Shown in pieces: positions 51,670 through 61,314 of a stretch of 64,000 nucleotides of DNA (position 1 is its first letter; every line of letters begins with the position of its first letter). Origin of the DNA: Opitutaceae bacterium (GTDB lineage: Bacteria; Verrucomicrobiota; Verrucomicrobiia; Opitutales; Opitutaceae). A model generated the notes under the pieces. The model did not search any database. It was not told the origin of the DNA and saw only the letters and a list, made by a program, of their open reading frames with translations. The position numbers were made by a program, and so were the translations under genes. Location of the stretch: NCBI GenBank assembly GCA_016715765.1, contig JADJZJ010000017.1:1-64000 (forward strand), in the 5' to 3' direction.

Positions 51670-52305
51670 ATGGGCCCGGCGCCGACAGTGGCCGTAATTG
51701 ATTACGGCATGGGCAACCTGCGCAGTGTCGCCAAGGCGGTCGAGGCGGCCGGCGGAGCCGTGCGCATCGTGACAAAGCCGGATGAAATCACTTCGGCCGC
51801 TGGTCTGGTGCTGCCCGGGGTGGGCGCCTTGGCCGACTGCATCACCGCACTCAAGGCCGGGGGCTTGGACCAGGCGGTGCGCGAGTGGATTCGAGCGGAC
51901 CGGCCTTTTCTGGGGGTCTGTCTCGGACTGCAGGCGCTGTTTGATTTTTCAGAGGAAGCCGACACCCAGGGCCTGGGCATCTTCCCGGGCCGGGTGGTGC
52001 GCTTCAAGGTGCCCGCCGGCCTGAAGATTCCCCACATGGGCTGGAATACCGTGCGCTTCACCCAGCCGGGCTCCCCCCTGACGGTCGGCCTGGCTCCGGA
52101 AGGGGAGGCGTTCTACTTCGTGCACAGCTATCATTGCGTGCCCGCGGATCCCTCACTCGTGCTCGCGGAATGCGAGTACGGCGGCCGCTTTACCGCGGCG
52201 ATTGCCCGCGGGCGCTGTTTTGCCACCCAGTTTCACCCGGAGAAGAGCCAGGCGAAGGGTCTGCAGCTTTACCGGAACTTCGTGGCCGTGGCGGCAAAGG
52301 CCTGA
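51670..52305 (+). CDS. hisH: Imidazole glycerol phosphate synthase, glutaminase subunit
   Basis: Supplies ammonia to HisF. 211 residues. Class I amidotransferase: VIDYGMGNLRSVAKAVE, GLVLPGVGALADC, GVCLGLQALF with Cys84, and TQFHPEKSQAKGLQLYRNF with the His-Glu pair. Three bases after hisB; hisA, hisF, hisI and hisG are not in the window. Confidence 0.97.
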   Translation: MGPAPTVAVIDYGMGNLRSVAKAVEAAGGAVRIVTKPDEITSAAGLVLPGVGALADCITALKAGGLDQAVREWIRADRPFLGVCLGLQALFDFSEEADTQGLGIFPGRVVRFKVPAGLKIPHMGWNTVRFTQPGSPLTVGLAPEGEAFYFVHSYHCVPADPSLVLAECEYGGRFTAAIARGRCFATQFHPEKSQAKGLQLYRNFVAVAAKA

Positions 52306-52654
52306 GGGTGGGGGTAAGGGCCGAAAACTGCAGGAACGGCTTTAGGCCGCGACGTTGCCCTCCCGATCGCGGCGTAAAGCCGCTCCGACTGTACAGCCGC
52401 CTGCTGCACAGCGGTGCCCCCGAACACACCCGTCCGGCCTGCCCTCCTTAGGCTAGGCGAAAGAGGGGACCGGGCGTTACCTCTACCGTAAATTCGGGCG
52501 AGATTTGGCCTCTGTTTCGGCCCCTTCGGCCAGGGGTCACTGCGTGAGATTAGCCGAACTGCTCCCGGTATTTCCCGTGAGGGAGGCTAATGTCCGCGCT
52601 ATCTTGGCGCTCAGCGGCAACTTTTCTTTGCAAGGTGGTTTTTTTTTGTTCTCC
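52306..52654. other. 349-base gap between hisH and gltA
   Basis: No coding sequence. It contains the palindrome at 52333-52386 and presumably the gltA promoter, which I cannot place. Directly before the gltA ATG is a run of nine T after CAAGGTGG, so the SD-like GG stretch is about 18 bases from the start. Confidence 0.6.
52333..52386. repeat. GGAGCGGCTTTAYGCCGCGA palindrome, diverged copy
   Basis: GGAACGGCTTTAGGCCGCGA at 52333-52352 is mirrored by TCGCGGCGTAAAGCCGCTCC at 52367-52386. It is a degenerate member of the family seen at 54081-54140 and, by sequence, like the REP elements known from Pseudomonas and Xanthomonas. Confidence 0.8.
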
Positions 52655-53959
<1,305 letters not shown>

Positions 53960-54080
53960 GTCGCGGGCTTCAGCTTGGGCAGGAGCCTGCTTACAGGCCT
54001 GTCTCCTAACTCGGATTCCCTTGGGATCTCACCGTGGGCATTTACTCCTAGGGCACGTCGACAAAATAGGCGGTTTTAGT

Positions 54081-54140
54081 GTAGGAGCGGCTTTATGCCG
54101 CGATTGGGAGCGCAACATCGCGGCATAAAGCCGCTCCTAC
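54081..54140. repeat. Perfect 24-bp inverted repeat, REP-like
   Basis: GTAGGAGCGGCTTTATGCCG continues to CGAT (54081-54104) and is matched exactly by its reverse complement at 54117-54140, with a 12-base spacer. The sequence closely resembles REP palindromes of gammaproteobacteria. It lies between convergent gltA and the VC0807-like gene. Confidence 0.9.
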
Positions 54141-54192
54141 AACCAGACCCCACCGTGGCAAACTGGCGGACAACCCAATTTGAAGACGCACC

Positions 54193-54918
54193 TTAACGCT
54201 TCTTCTCCGGCTGGGGATGGAAAATCTCCTCCAGCGGCATCCCGGTCAGCCGGGTGATCCCGCCCAGCAGCTTCCAGAGGGCGAACATCATGATGGCGGT
54301 GCTCGGCAGCGCGATGACCGGCCAGCTCAACAGGTTCATCTTGGCGAGCTCGGCATTGAACTCCGGCGTGCCGGGCGGACTCTGCAGCAGCCAGCGGGCG
54401 AGGGCGAAGTTGAGGGCGGCGCTGAAAAGAAAGGAGGCGACGAGCCAGTAGCTGGCTGTGTTCAGCAGGCGTTCAAATGCGGGCACGGCATTCCGCTCGA
54501 CGAGGGCGTCATGAACCTTGGGCACGTTGATCACCTGTTCGTTGTACAGAAACTGCCGGACCAGCGGGCGCTTGCTGCGCATCGAGGCCCACACGGCAAA
54601 GCCGATCACCGAGGGGACCGAGGCCTCCTTGACCGCAAACCAGACCCCCTCCATCTGCATCAGGCCCAGGCCGCCGGTCAGGAGCACGCTGATGAAGCCG
54701 ATGACCGAGACGAAGTTGGCGGTGCGCCGCTTCCAGAAATCAAAGAGCCCGTAGCTCAGCGGAAAGGCCAGGGCGGCCACGAGGGAAACGACCGGGCCCA
54801 GGCGATCCGGGGTGCTGAGCTTCGCCAGGATCAGCGACGGGATCAGGATGTTGAACGCGAGGTTGAGCAGCAGATTCTCCCGTTTGACGGGGGGCCTGGG
54901 AGTTGGGGTGGAGGTCAT
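54193..54918 (-). CDS. VC0807-like integral membrane protein
   Basis: 241 residues with about six hydrophobic spans. ENLLLNLAFNILIPSLILAK, LAFPLSYGLFDFWKRRTANF and VSVIGFISVLLTGGLGLMQM are the pattern of the VC0807 family, whose function is unknown. The charged N- and C-termini face the cytoplasm by the positive-inside rule. Convergent with gltA; its start is 54 bases from divergent pdxJ. Confidence 0.75.
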   Translation of the reverse strand: MTSTPTPRPPVKRENLLLNLAFNILIPSLILAKLSTPDRLGPVVSLVAALAFPLSYGLFDFWKRRTANFVSVIGFISVLLTGGLGLMQMEGVWFAVKEASVPSVIGFAVWASMRSKRPLVRQFLYNEQVINVPKVHDALVERNAVPAFERLLNTASYWLVASFLFSAALNFALARWLLQSPPGTPEFNAELAKMNLLSWPVIALPSTAIMMFALWKLLGGITRLTGMPLEEIFHPQPEKKR

Positions 54919-54971
54919 TTCGCTTTGCGTTGGAGAATCGCCGGCGGCTTAATCACGTCAAACCTACCCGC

Positions 54972-55724
54972 ATGATTTTTCTCGGTGTAAATATCGACCA
55001 TTGCGCAACCGTCCGTCAGGCGCGCTACAAGCAGGCCGCCGCCACCGCCGGTGGCGCGATCGAGCCTGATCCCGTAACCCTGGCCCTGCTCTCCGAACGG
55101 GCCGGGGCCGACGGCATCACCGTCCACCTCCGCGAGGACCGGCGCCACATCCAGGAGCGCGATGTCTGGCGCCTGCGCGAAAGCATCGCCACCCGGCTCA
55201 ACCTCGAGATGGCCTGCACGCCGGCCATGACCGCCTTCGCCCTGAAACTGAAGCCCGACTTCGTCTGCCTCGTCCCCGAAAGCCGCGAGGAAATCACCAC
55301 CGAGGGCGGCCTCGATGTGAAGGGCGGCCGCCAGCGCGTGCAGGACTGCGTCGCGGCCATGAACGCCGCCGGCATCAAGGCCAGCCTCTTCATCGATCCC
55401 GACGAGGCGCAGATCGAGTGCTCCGCGGCCGTGAAGGCGCCGTTTGTGGAATTGCACACCGGCGCCTATGCCAACGCCTATTTCACCCCGCGTCGGGCGG
55501 AGGAGTTCAGGCGCCTGCGCGTCGGAGCGGTTCGCGCCCATGAACTCGGGCTCACGGTCAATGCCGGCCACGGCATCAACTACGTCAACATCGCCGAGGT
55601 CCGCACCCTGCCGCACCTCCATGAATTGAACATCGGCCACAGCATCATCAGCCGGGCCCTTTTCACCGGCATCGAGGAAGCCGTCCGGGAGATGAAGGCT
55701 CGCATGAATGCGAGCCTGAAGTAG
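54972..55724 (+). CDS. pdxJ: Pyridoxine 5'-phosphate synthase
   Basis: Condenses 1-deoxyxylulose 5-phosphate with aminoacetone phosphate derivative to make vitamin B6. 250 residues from ATG 54972; LGVNIDHCATVRQAR is the classic start. Further motifs: ADGITVHLREDRRHIQERDV, CLVPESREEITTEGGLDVKG, ASLFIDPDEAQIE, ELHTGAYANAYF, and NAGHGINYVNI. Its stop TAG is part of a GTAGCGA palindrome. Confidence 0.97.
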   Translation: MIFLGVNIDHCATVRQARYKQAAATAGGAIEPDPVTLALLSERAGADGITVHLREDRRHIQERDVWRLRESIATRLNLEMACTPAMTAFALKLKPDFVCLVPESREEITTEGGLDVKGGRQRVQDCVAAMNAAGIKASLFIDPDEAQIECSAAVKAPFVELHTGAYANAYFTPRRAEEFRRLRVGAVRAHELGLTVNAGHGINYVNIAEVRTLPHLHELNIGHSIISRALFTGIEEAVREMKARMNASLK

Positions 55725-55835
55725 CGAGTAGTGAGTAGCGGGTAGCGAGCATATCGAACCACCGGCCACTCGCTCACGCTCGTAGCTACAACTGCTGCCT
55801 TTCTACTCGCTACCCGCTACCCACTGCTCGCTACT
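55721..55835. repeat. Palindrome of GTAGCGA/GTAGCGG heptamers, second copy
   Basis: Left arm 55721-55750 (GTAGCGAGTAGTGAGTAGCG and on), right arm 55804-55835 (CTACTCGCTACCCGCTACCC and on). Same family as 8447-8530. The left end supplies the pdxJ stop TAG (55722-55724); the right end stops eight bases before acpS. Confidence 0.8.
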
Positions 55836-55842
55836 CCCCCCC

Positions 55843-56250
55843 ATGTCCCTCTCCCTTCCTCCCGGCGGCATTCTCCTCGGTCTCGGTTGCGATCTGATCG
55901 AGGTGGAGCGCATTCACAAGGTGCTGGAGCGGCACGGGGAGCGGTTTCTGAACCGAGTTTTCACCGCGGAGGAGCGGGAGTACTGCTCCGGGCTCAAGCA
56001 CCCGCACAAACACTACGCCGCACGCTGGGCGGCCAAGGAGGCGGTTTCCAAGACTTTCACCACCGGCATCGGCACGCACCTCGACTGGACCTCTGTCTCC
56101 ATCTACCACGGCGAGCGCAAGGAGCCTTTGGTGCGCTTGGATGACAAGGGCCTTGCACTGCTGGCCCAGGTGGGCGCCACCGGCGTGCTGGTTTCACTTT
56201 CCCACACCGAGACCCACGCGATGGCCGTGGCGGCGCTGATCCGGACCTGA
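55843..56250 (+). CDS. acpS: Holo-[acyl-carrier-protein] synthase
   Basis: Transfers 4'-phosphopantetheine to ACP. 135 residues: GLGCDLIEVERIHKVLERHG, FLNRVFTAEEREYCSGLK, and RWAAKEAVSKTFTTGIGTHL with the magnesium-binding Asp and Glu. pdxJ-acpS adjacency is conserved in many bacteria. Confidence 0.97.
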   Translation: MSLSLPPGGILLGLGCDLIEVERIHKVLERHGERFLNRVFTAEEREYCSGLKHPHKHYAARWAAKEAVSKTFTTGIGTHLDWTSVSIYHGERKEPLVRLDDKGLALLAQVGATGVLVSLSHTETHAMAVAALIRT

Positions 56251-56255
56251 ACGCC

Positions 56256-56846
56256 ATGGACGAGGAAGATCCCAAGCCGCCGTCGCCGGGTCAGCTTTCC
56301 AAGATCCCATCATGGATTTCCCTGGGCTTTGTCCTGGGTGCGCTTTTTGTCTGGGCCCTGCCTGAACCAAAAACCGTGGCCCCCGAACCGGCGGCCCCGG
56401 AGTCGGTCGCCGAACCCGCTCCTCCCGCCGTGCGATCCGGACCGGCTCCGTTGAGTGACATCGAAGTGGTCTTCGCCGAGTGGGGGCACCATGCGGTTTG
56501 GTCGCACGATCTTGCCGAAGTGGCGTTGTGGGACATAGAGACCAAGTCGTTTTCCCGCTACTACGAGGTCCTGCGCACCGGCGAGAATTATTACTTCCGC
56601 ACCATCGACCGCCTCACCCGTCCGATCCTGACCCATGGGGTCAAGGTTGACGGCCCGCTGCTGTATACGGAAACCGAGGCCATGAGGGCGGAATGGCTGC
56701 AGGAGAAACGCCAGGAGGACTGGAAAATGATCCGGGAGAGCAATCCGCTCAAGCCCACGCCGCCCGGGAGGATTGATGTGAGATCCCCGGAAGCATCCCC
56801 GCCGCCCACGAGAGTGAGCCCCGCGCCCGGGACCGAAAAGCGCTAG
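56256..56846 (+). CDS. Single-span protein of unknown function after acpS
   Basis: 196 residues. One span (about 20-36, SWISLGFVLGALFVWALP), a Pro/Ala-rich linker, then a folded part with FAEWGHHAVWSHDLAEVALW, FSRYYEVLRTGENYYFRTID and EAMRAEWLQEKRQEDWKMI. The tail is Pro/Arg-rich. Six bases after acpS, so co-transcribed. No family recognised. Confidence 0.6.
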   Translation: MDEEDPKPPSPGQLSKIPSWISLGFVLGALFVWALPEPKTVAPEPAAPESVAEPAPPAVRSGPAPLSDIEVVFAEWGHHAVWSHDLAEVALWDIETKSFSRYYEVLRTGENYYFRTIDRLTRPILTHGVKVDGPLLYTETEAMRAEWLQEKRQEDWKMIRESNPLKPTPPGRIDVRSPEASPPPTRVSPAPGTEKR

Positions 56847-57161
56847 GGGGCGAGAAGGCTTGAGGTAGGGCAGGTCTCCGACCTCCCCATTTGACGCATG
56901 ACTGCGACTCGGCAGGCGAAGAGCGGCTAAAGCCAATGATGCAGTCGGTAAGTAGGCCGGGAGCTTGCTCCCGCTCTGAGCGCGCCAGCAAGCTGGCGGC
57001 CTGCCGGAATCACTTTTCGGCTTCGCAATCATCAAGGCGGTTCAGCTCCGACTGTTTCGTTTTGGCTAAGCCCATACTTCCGCCGCACCGGGAATATGGC
57101 ACACCCAAGCTCGCACTCACCCTTGGATTCGGCCATGCAATAGAGGGTACGAATTCACTGC
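56847..57161. other. 315-base gap with two repeat remnants
   Basis: No gene seen. GTAGGGCAGGTCTCCGACCT at 56865-56884 is a half copy of the family at 62938-63018. A further palindrome-like stretch (GCCGGGAGCTTGCTCCCG and CCAGCAAGCTGGCGGCC) occupies about 56954-57004. The nnr promoter should be here. Confidence 0.6.
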
Positions 57162-58643
57162 ATGCCCTCCACTCATCCCATCCTAACCTGTGCCGAGGCT
57201 GGGGCCCTCGAGAAAAAACTCTTCGCCGGTGACGAGAACCTTGAATGGGCCGCCATGAAACAGGCCGGCGCGGCCGTGGCAGCCGCGGCGCTGGCGGACT
57301 TTGAGGAAATCGGCGGCTTTCCGGCGACGGGAGCCGTGCTGGTGTTGGCGGGCAAGGGCCACAATGGCGGCGACGCGTTGCTAGCGGCAGCGGAGATCCT
57401 GCGACGCCAACCGCGGGCGAGCGTGGATGTTTTTCTGGTTTATGGCGTGCGCGGCCTGCGCCCGCTGGCGCTGCGCGCCTGGCAGGAATTGCAGCACGCC
57501 GCACCGGAGAGGGTGCGCTCCGTCAGCGCCCGTTCGCAGCGGGGCGGTTATGCGCTGAGCCTCGATGGCTTGTTCGGGTACCAGTACCATCCGCCGCTCG
57601 ACGCCCGGTCCGTCGCGGCCTTGAAACTGGCGAACGCGCTCAAAGTCCGGTTGCGGGCGGCCGTGGATTTGCCGAGCGGCTGGGAGGCTCCGGAAGCGTT
57701 TCGCGCCGACTTCACCTATGCGACCGGGATCGCAAAGTCGCCGCTGCTGACGCTCCCCAATGCCGGACGGCTGCGCTACCTCGATCTCGGTTTCTTCCCG
57801 GCTCCGGTGGAGGCGCCGGACAGCGTGCTGACCCGTCAGGTGCTCGCATCCCTGCAGGGCTGGCGTGATCCGCACGCGGACAAGCGCAAATTCGGTCACG
57901 TCTTCGTATTGGCCGGTTCCAGGCATTATCCGGGTGCGGCGCTCATGGCCGTGCTGGCCGCCCTGCGGAGCGGGGCGGGTTTGGTTTCAGCCTTTGTCCC
58001 CGAATCGCTCGTGCCCGCCTTCGCCGCCAAGGTGCCGGAGGCCATCTGGGTGGGTTGTCCGGAAACGCCCGAAGGCGGGATCGCCCTGGAGGCGCGGCAC
58101 CTTCTGGTCGAGCGCTGGGAGCGGGCGAACGCCCTGGTGATCGGCCCCGGCTTGGGGCGCGAACGGGAGACTGCGGCGTTGGCGATGGAACTCGTCAGGG
58201 TGGCGCCGGTGCCGGTGGTGCTCGATGCGGATGCGTTGCAGCCGGATATCATCGCCGCGGCCCGGACTCCGCTGGTGCTTACGCCCCATGCGGGGGAATT
58301 TGCCCGGATTGCCGGAAAGAAGAAGCTCCGCGACTACGCTGCCTCGACCGGTGCCACGGTCGTGCTCAAGGGACCGGTTACGCGCATCGCGACCGGCAAA
58401 ACCGTCGCCCACAGTTTCTTCGGCGGATCTGTCCTGGCCCGGGGCGGCAGCGGCGACCTGCTGGCCGGCCTGATCGGGACCCAACTCGCCCAGACACCGA
58501 AGGATCCTTTTGGAGCCGCCTGTCGCGGGGTTGCCTGGCACGGGATGGCCGCCGATTTGCTGGCGCGAAGCAAAGGCAGCACGGCGGTGCGCACGACCCA
58601 GGTGCTCGATTATCTGTCTGCAGTACTCCGAATGGCGGAATAG
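57162..58643 (+). CDS. nnr: Bifunctional NAD(P)H-hydrate repair enzyme Nnr
   Basis: Repairs hydrated NADH/NADPH. 493 residues joining two domains: an N-terminal epimerase (YjeF_N, NnrE; VLAGKGHNGGDALLAAAEIL) to about residue 220, and a C-terminal ADP-dependent dehydratase (NnrD; HVFVLAGSRHYPGAALMAVL, LTPHAGEFARIAGKKKLR, VVLKGPVTRIAT, GSVLARGGSGDLLAGLIG). Usual NGGDG is NGGDA and the usual GTGD is GSGD here, both mild changes. Confidence 0.93.
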   Translation: MPSTHPILTCAEAGALEKKLFAGDENLEWAAMKQAGAAVAAAALADFEEIGGFPATGAVLVLAGKGHNGGDALLAAAEILRRQPRASVDVFLVYGVRGLRPLALRAWQELQHAAPERVRSVSARSQRGGYALSLDGLFGYQYHPPLDARSVAALKLANALKVRLRAAVDLPSGWEAPEAFRADFTYATGIAKSPLLTLPNAGRLRYLDLGFFPAPVEAPDSVLTRQVLASLQGWRDPHADKRKFGHVFVLAGSRHYPGAALMAVLAALRSGAGLVSAFVPESLVPAFAAKVPEAIWVGCPETPEGGIALEARHLLVERWERANALVIGPGLGRERETAALAMELVRVAPVPVVLDADALQPDIIAAARTPLVLTPHAGEFARIAGKKKLRDYAASTGATVVLKGPVTRIATGKTVAHSFFGGSVLARGGSGDLLAGLIGTQLAQTPKDPFGAACRGVAWHGMAADLLARSKGSTAVRTTQVLDYLSAVLRMAE

Positions 58644-58965
58644 CAGGAACCATAACTGTCCATGTAACTACGAGCATGAGGTTTCCTCGCACGACACTGT
58701 TAGGTGCCTTGGGTGCTGCTCTGAGTTCAATCCTTCCCGCGGATCACGCGGATGAACGCGGATAAAGACCTCCGTCATCCGCGTCTATCCGCGTGATCCG
58801 CGGGAAAGGATTGGCCGGATCCCGGCCAGAGCGAGGTGTCGTGTGCGGGACGGAGATTTTCGAGACATCAAACCAGCAGCGGCTTTACGTCAGATGGTTA
58901 ATGCCTCACTTTGGTGGGCTCGCGGCAGACGGCCGCCCTTTCAACTTGTGTCCACCCCTACCGAC
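58644..58965. other. 322-base gap with a long palindrome before dprA
   Basis: No gene is supported before ATG 58966. The palindrome at 58729-58812 takes up a third of the gap. In-frame codons upstream of dprA back to 58843 do not look like DprA. Confidence 0.55.
58729..58812. repeat. Near-perfect 35-bp palindrome of CGCGGATNA units
   Basis: Left arm 58729-58764 (AATCCTTCCCGCGGATCACG and on), right arm 58776-58812 is its reverse complement with three differences. The unit CGCGGAT is repeated four times per arm. A simple-unit palindrome like the GTAGCGA and ACCGGATA families. Confidence 0.85.
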
Positions 58966-60084
58966 ATGACCGAGCAGCAGGCGTTTCTGGTCCTGAACGC
59001 CCTGCCCAACATCGGGCCCATCACCCTCAACCGTCTGCTGGCGGACCTGGGCGGTGATCCGCGGGCGATATTTTCCGCACCCTCCCGTCGTCTGGAAGCG
59101 GTGCAGGGGGTGGGTCCCGTCATCAGTGCGACCATTGCCGCCTGGCGCGAGCACTTCGATCTGGCCCGGGAGGAGGAACGCATGGCGAAGGCTGCGACCA
59201 CCTTCATCACCACGCGGGATCCCGGCTATCCCCGGCTGCTCAAGGAAATCAACGACCCGCCGATCGGCCTTTACCGCAAGGGGAGCTACGATTTTGCCCA
59301 GCCCTGCATCGCGATAGTCGGCAGCCGTCGCACCACGCTTTACGGCCAGGGCGTGGCCAAGAAGCTGGGTGCGGATCTGGCCCGGCTCGGCTTTTGCGTC
59401 GTGAGCGGGCTCGCCCGCGGCATCGACACCGCGGCGCACGAGGGCGCGCTGTCGGTGGGTGGCAAGACTGCCGCCGTGCTGGGCTGCGGGATCGACATCG
59501 TTTATCCGCCGGAAAACCTGTCACTTTACCGTCAGATCGAGGAACACGGGGCCATCCTCTCGGAATTTCCCTTCGGCCGGCGGGCCGACCGCCAGAGTTT
59601 CCCCATGCGCAACCGCGTTGTCGCCGGCATGTGCGAGGCCATCGTGGTCGTGGAGACCGATGTCAGCGGCGGTTCCATGATCACCGCGCGTTTTGCCGGC
59701 GAACAGGGCCGGCTCATCTTCGCCGTGCCGGGACGCATCGACCAGAACACGAGCGCGGGCTGCCACCAGTTGATCCGCGACGGCGCCACGCTGTTGACCG
59801 GTGTGGACGACATTCTCAATGAGCTGAACTACCTCGGCGGCCTGCGCCCGCAACCGATCCCGGCCAAGGGTGATGGAACCCCCGGCAGCCAGCGCGCCGG
59901 GGGCTTGAGTGAGAAGGAAACTATGGTGTTGGACAACTTTCGAGGCGGCGCGCTGCTCTCTCCCGATGCCTTGGCGGGCCTGACCGGCCTGCCTGTGGCT
60001 GAACTTTCATCCACGCTGATGATGCTTGAGCTCAAAAAGATGGTGGCGAAGCGGGCCGATGGTACCTTCGAGGCCAGGTCCTGA
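58966..60084 (+). CDS. dprA: DNA processing protein DprA
   Basis: Loads RecA on incoming single-stranded DNA during transformation. 372 residues. N-terminal SAM-like domain (LPNIGPITLNRLLADLGG), a Rossmann DprA core (CIAIVGSRRTTLYGQGVAKK, VVSGLARGIDTAAHEGAL, GCGIDIVYPPEN, QSFPMRNRVVAGMCEAIVVV, GRIDQNTSAGCHQLIRDGA), and a C-terminal winged helix (LAGLTGLPVAELSSTLMMLE). All domains present, so it may work in transformation, though no com genes are in the window. Confidence 0.96.
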   Translation: MTEQQAFLVLNALPNIGPITLNRLLADLGGDPRAIFSAPSRRLEAVQGVGPVISATIAAWREHFDLAREEERMAKAATTFITTRDPGYPRLLKEINDPPIGLYRKGSYDFAQPCIAIVGSRRTTLYGQGVAKKLGADLARLGFCVVSGLARGIDTAAHEGALSVGGKTAAVLGCGIDIVYPPENLSLYRQIEEHGAILSEFPFGRRADRQSFPMRNRVVAGMCEAIVVVETDVSGGSMITARFAGEQGRLIFAVPGRIDQNTSAGCHQLIRDGATLLTGVDDILNELNYLGGLRPQPIPAKGDGTPGSQRAGGLSEKETMVLDNFRGGALLSPDALAGLTGLPVAELSSTLMMLELKKMVAKRADGTFEARS

Positions 60085-60117
60085 TTCAAAAGTTCAGCCA
60101 CCTTGCCACCTTCCCCC

Positions 60118-61212
60118 ATGAACACGTCCATCGATCTCTCCACGATCTTCCTCAAACGCCAGGCCGAGTCGCGTTCGCTCTCGGCTGAAAACTACCGCGG
60201 CGAAAAAGGCGCCGGTGGCATGGCGACGAAGGAGACTTCACTCACGCCCGGGGCCTGGGAGCAGGCCATTCATCTCGGCCGCGGCTGGAAGATCTCGCCC
60301 TGCCTCCCGCTCAAGTCGGGCCAGACCCTCACGCTCATGGATCATGAAGGTCCCGGGGTCATCCGGCACATGTGGATCACCTTCGACCAGCGCCTGCGCC
60401 GGCAGATCATCCTGCGGATCTATTGGGACGGTCAGGAGCATCCCTCGGTCGAATGTCCCATCGGCGACTTCTTCTGCCAGTCGTGGGGCAAGGACCAGAA
60501 CATCACAGCCCTGCCCATCAACGTGAACCCCAAGGGCGGCATGAACTGCTTCTTCCCGATGCCGTTCCGGAAGCACGCCCGCATCACGGTGCACAATGAC
60601 GGCGCCGCGGACATCCAGCATTTCTTCTACACCATCAACTACACCCTGGAGGCCGTGCCGGATGACTGCCTGTACTTCCATGCCCAGTTCCGGCGCACCA
60701 ACCCCATTCCGTACAGGGAGGTCTACACGATCCTCGATGGCGTGAAGGGGCACGGCCACTATGTCGGCACCTTCATGAGCTGGCAGCAGAACACCTCCGG
60801 CTGGTGGGGCGAGGGCGAGATCAAGATGTACCTCGACGGTGACAGGGAATGGCCGACCATATGCGGCACCGGCACGGAGGATTACTTCGGCGGGGCCTGG
60901 TGTTTCGACGAGAGCAACTACTCGGCGCCGTATTTTGGCTTCCAGCATGTCGTGGGCAAATCCGGCCAGACTGGCGCCCGCATGACCCTGTACCGTTTCC
61001 ACATGCAGGATCCGGTCTTCTTTAAGCAGGACCTTCGCATCACAATGCAGGCGCTCGGCTGGCGCGACCATGGCTGGAAGGAACTGGGCCTCCCCAATCC
61101 GCGCTACCATGCGTTGCAGGACGATCTGGCGTCGGTGGCGTATTGGTACCAGACGCTCCCGCACGCCCCGTTCCCCATGCTGCCGGACCGCGAGGCCCGG
61201 GAGATCATTTAG
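60118..61212 (+). CDS. GH172-family (DUF2961) glycoside hydrolase-like protein
   Basis: 364 residues of the DUF2961 family, some members of which are now classed as GH172 and act on fructofuranosides or arabinofuranosides. Two beta-jelly-roll halves: GPGVIRHMWITFDQRLRRQI, SVECPIGDFFCQSWGKDQ, GMNCFFPMPFRKHARITVHN, and GYGHYVGT-type region with WWGEGEIKMYLDGDREWP (Glu232/234) and GTGTEDYFGGAW (Glu254), which carry the candidate catalytic acids. No signal peptide, so possibly cytoplasmic. Fused to nothing; 34 bases after dprA, probably by chance. Confidence 0.85.
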   Translation: MNTSIDLSTIFLKRQAESRSLSAENYRGEKGAGGMATKETSLTPGAWEQAIHLGRGWKISPCLPLKSGQTLTLMDHEGPGVIRHMWITFDQRLRRQIILRIYWDGQEHPSVECPIGDFFCQSWGKDQNITALPINVNPKGGMNCFFPMPFRKHARITVHNDGAADIQHFFYTINYTLEAVPDDCLYFHAQFRRTNPIPYREVYTILDGVKGHGHYVGTFMSWQQNTSGWWGEGEIKMYLDGDREWPTICGTGTEDYFGGAWCFDESNYSAPYFGFQHVVGKSGQTGARMTLYRFHMQDPVFFKQDLRITMQALGWRDHGWKELGLPNPRYHALQDDLASVAYWYQTLPHAPFPMLPDREAREII

Positions 61213-61226
61213 GGCGTCGGTTTGCA

Positions 61227-61289
61227 CCTGGGAGCGCGGGCGGCCCGCCCGCAATAATGTTGAGCGGGCGAGCCGCCCGCGCTCCCAGG
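61227..61289. repeat. 26-bp inverted repeat, CCTGGGAGCGCGGGCGGC type
   Basis: CCTGGGAGCGCGGGCGGCCC (61227 on) and its reverse complement ending at 61289 form 26-base arms with one mismatch and an 11-base spacer. It lies between convergent genes and could also act as a terminator. No T-run. Confidence 0.85.
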
Positions 61290-61314
61290 TTGGTCGCGTT
61301 CCCAACAAAACGGC

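Noticed and set aside
52306..52654. A riboswitch in the long gltA leader
   Set aside because: The gap contains a REP-like palindrome and no conserved aptamer pattern that I can recognise.
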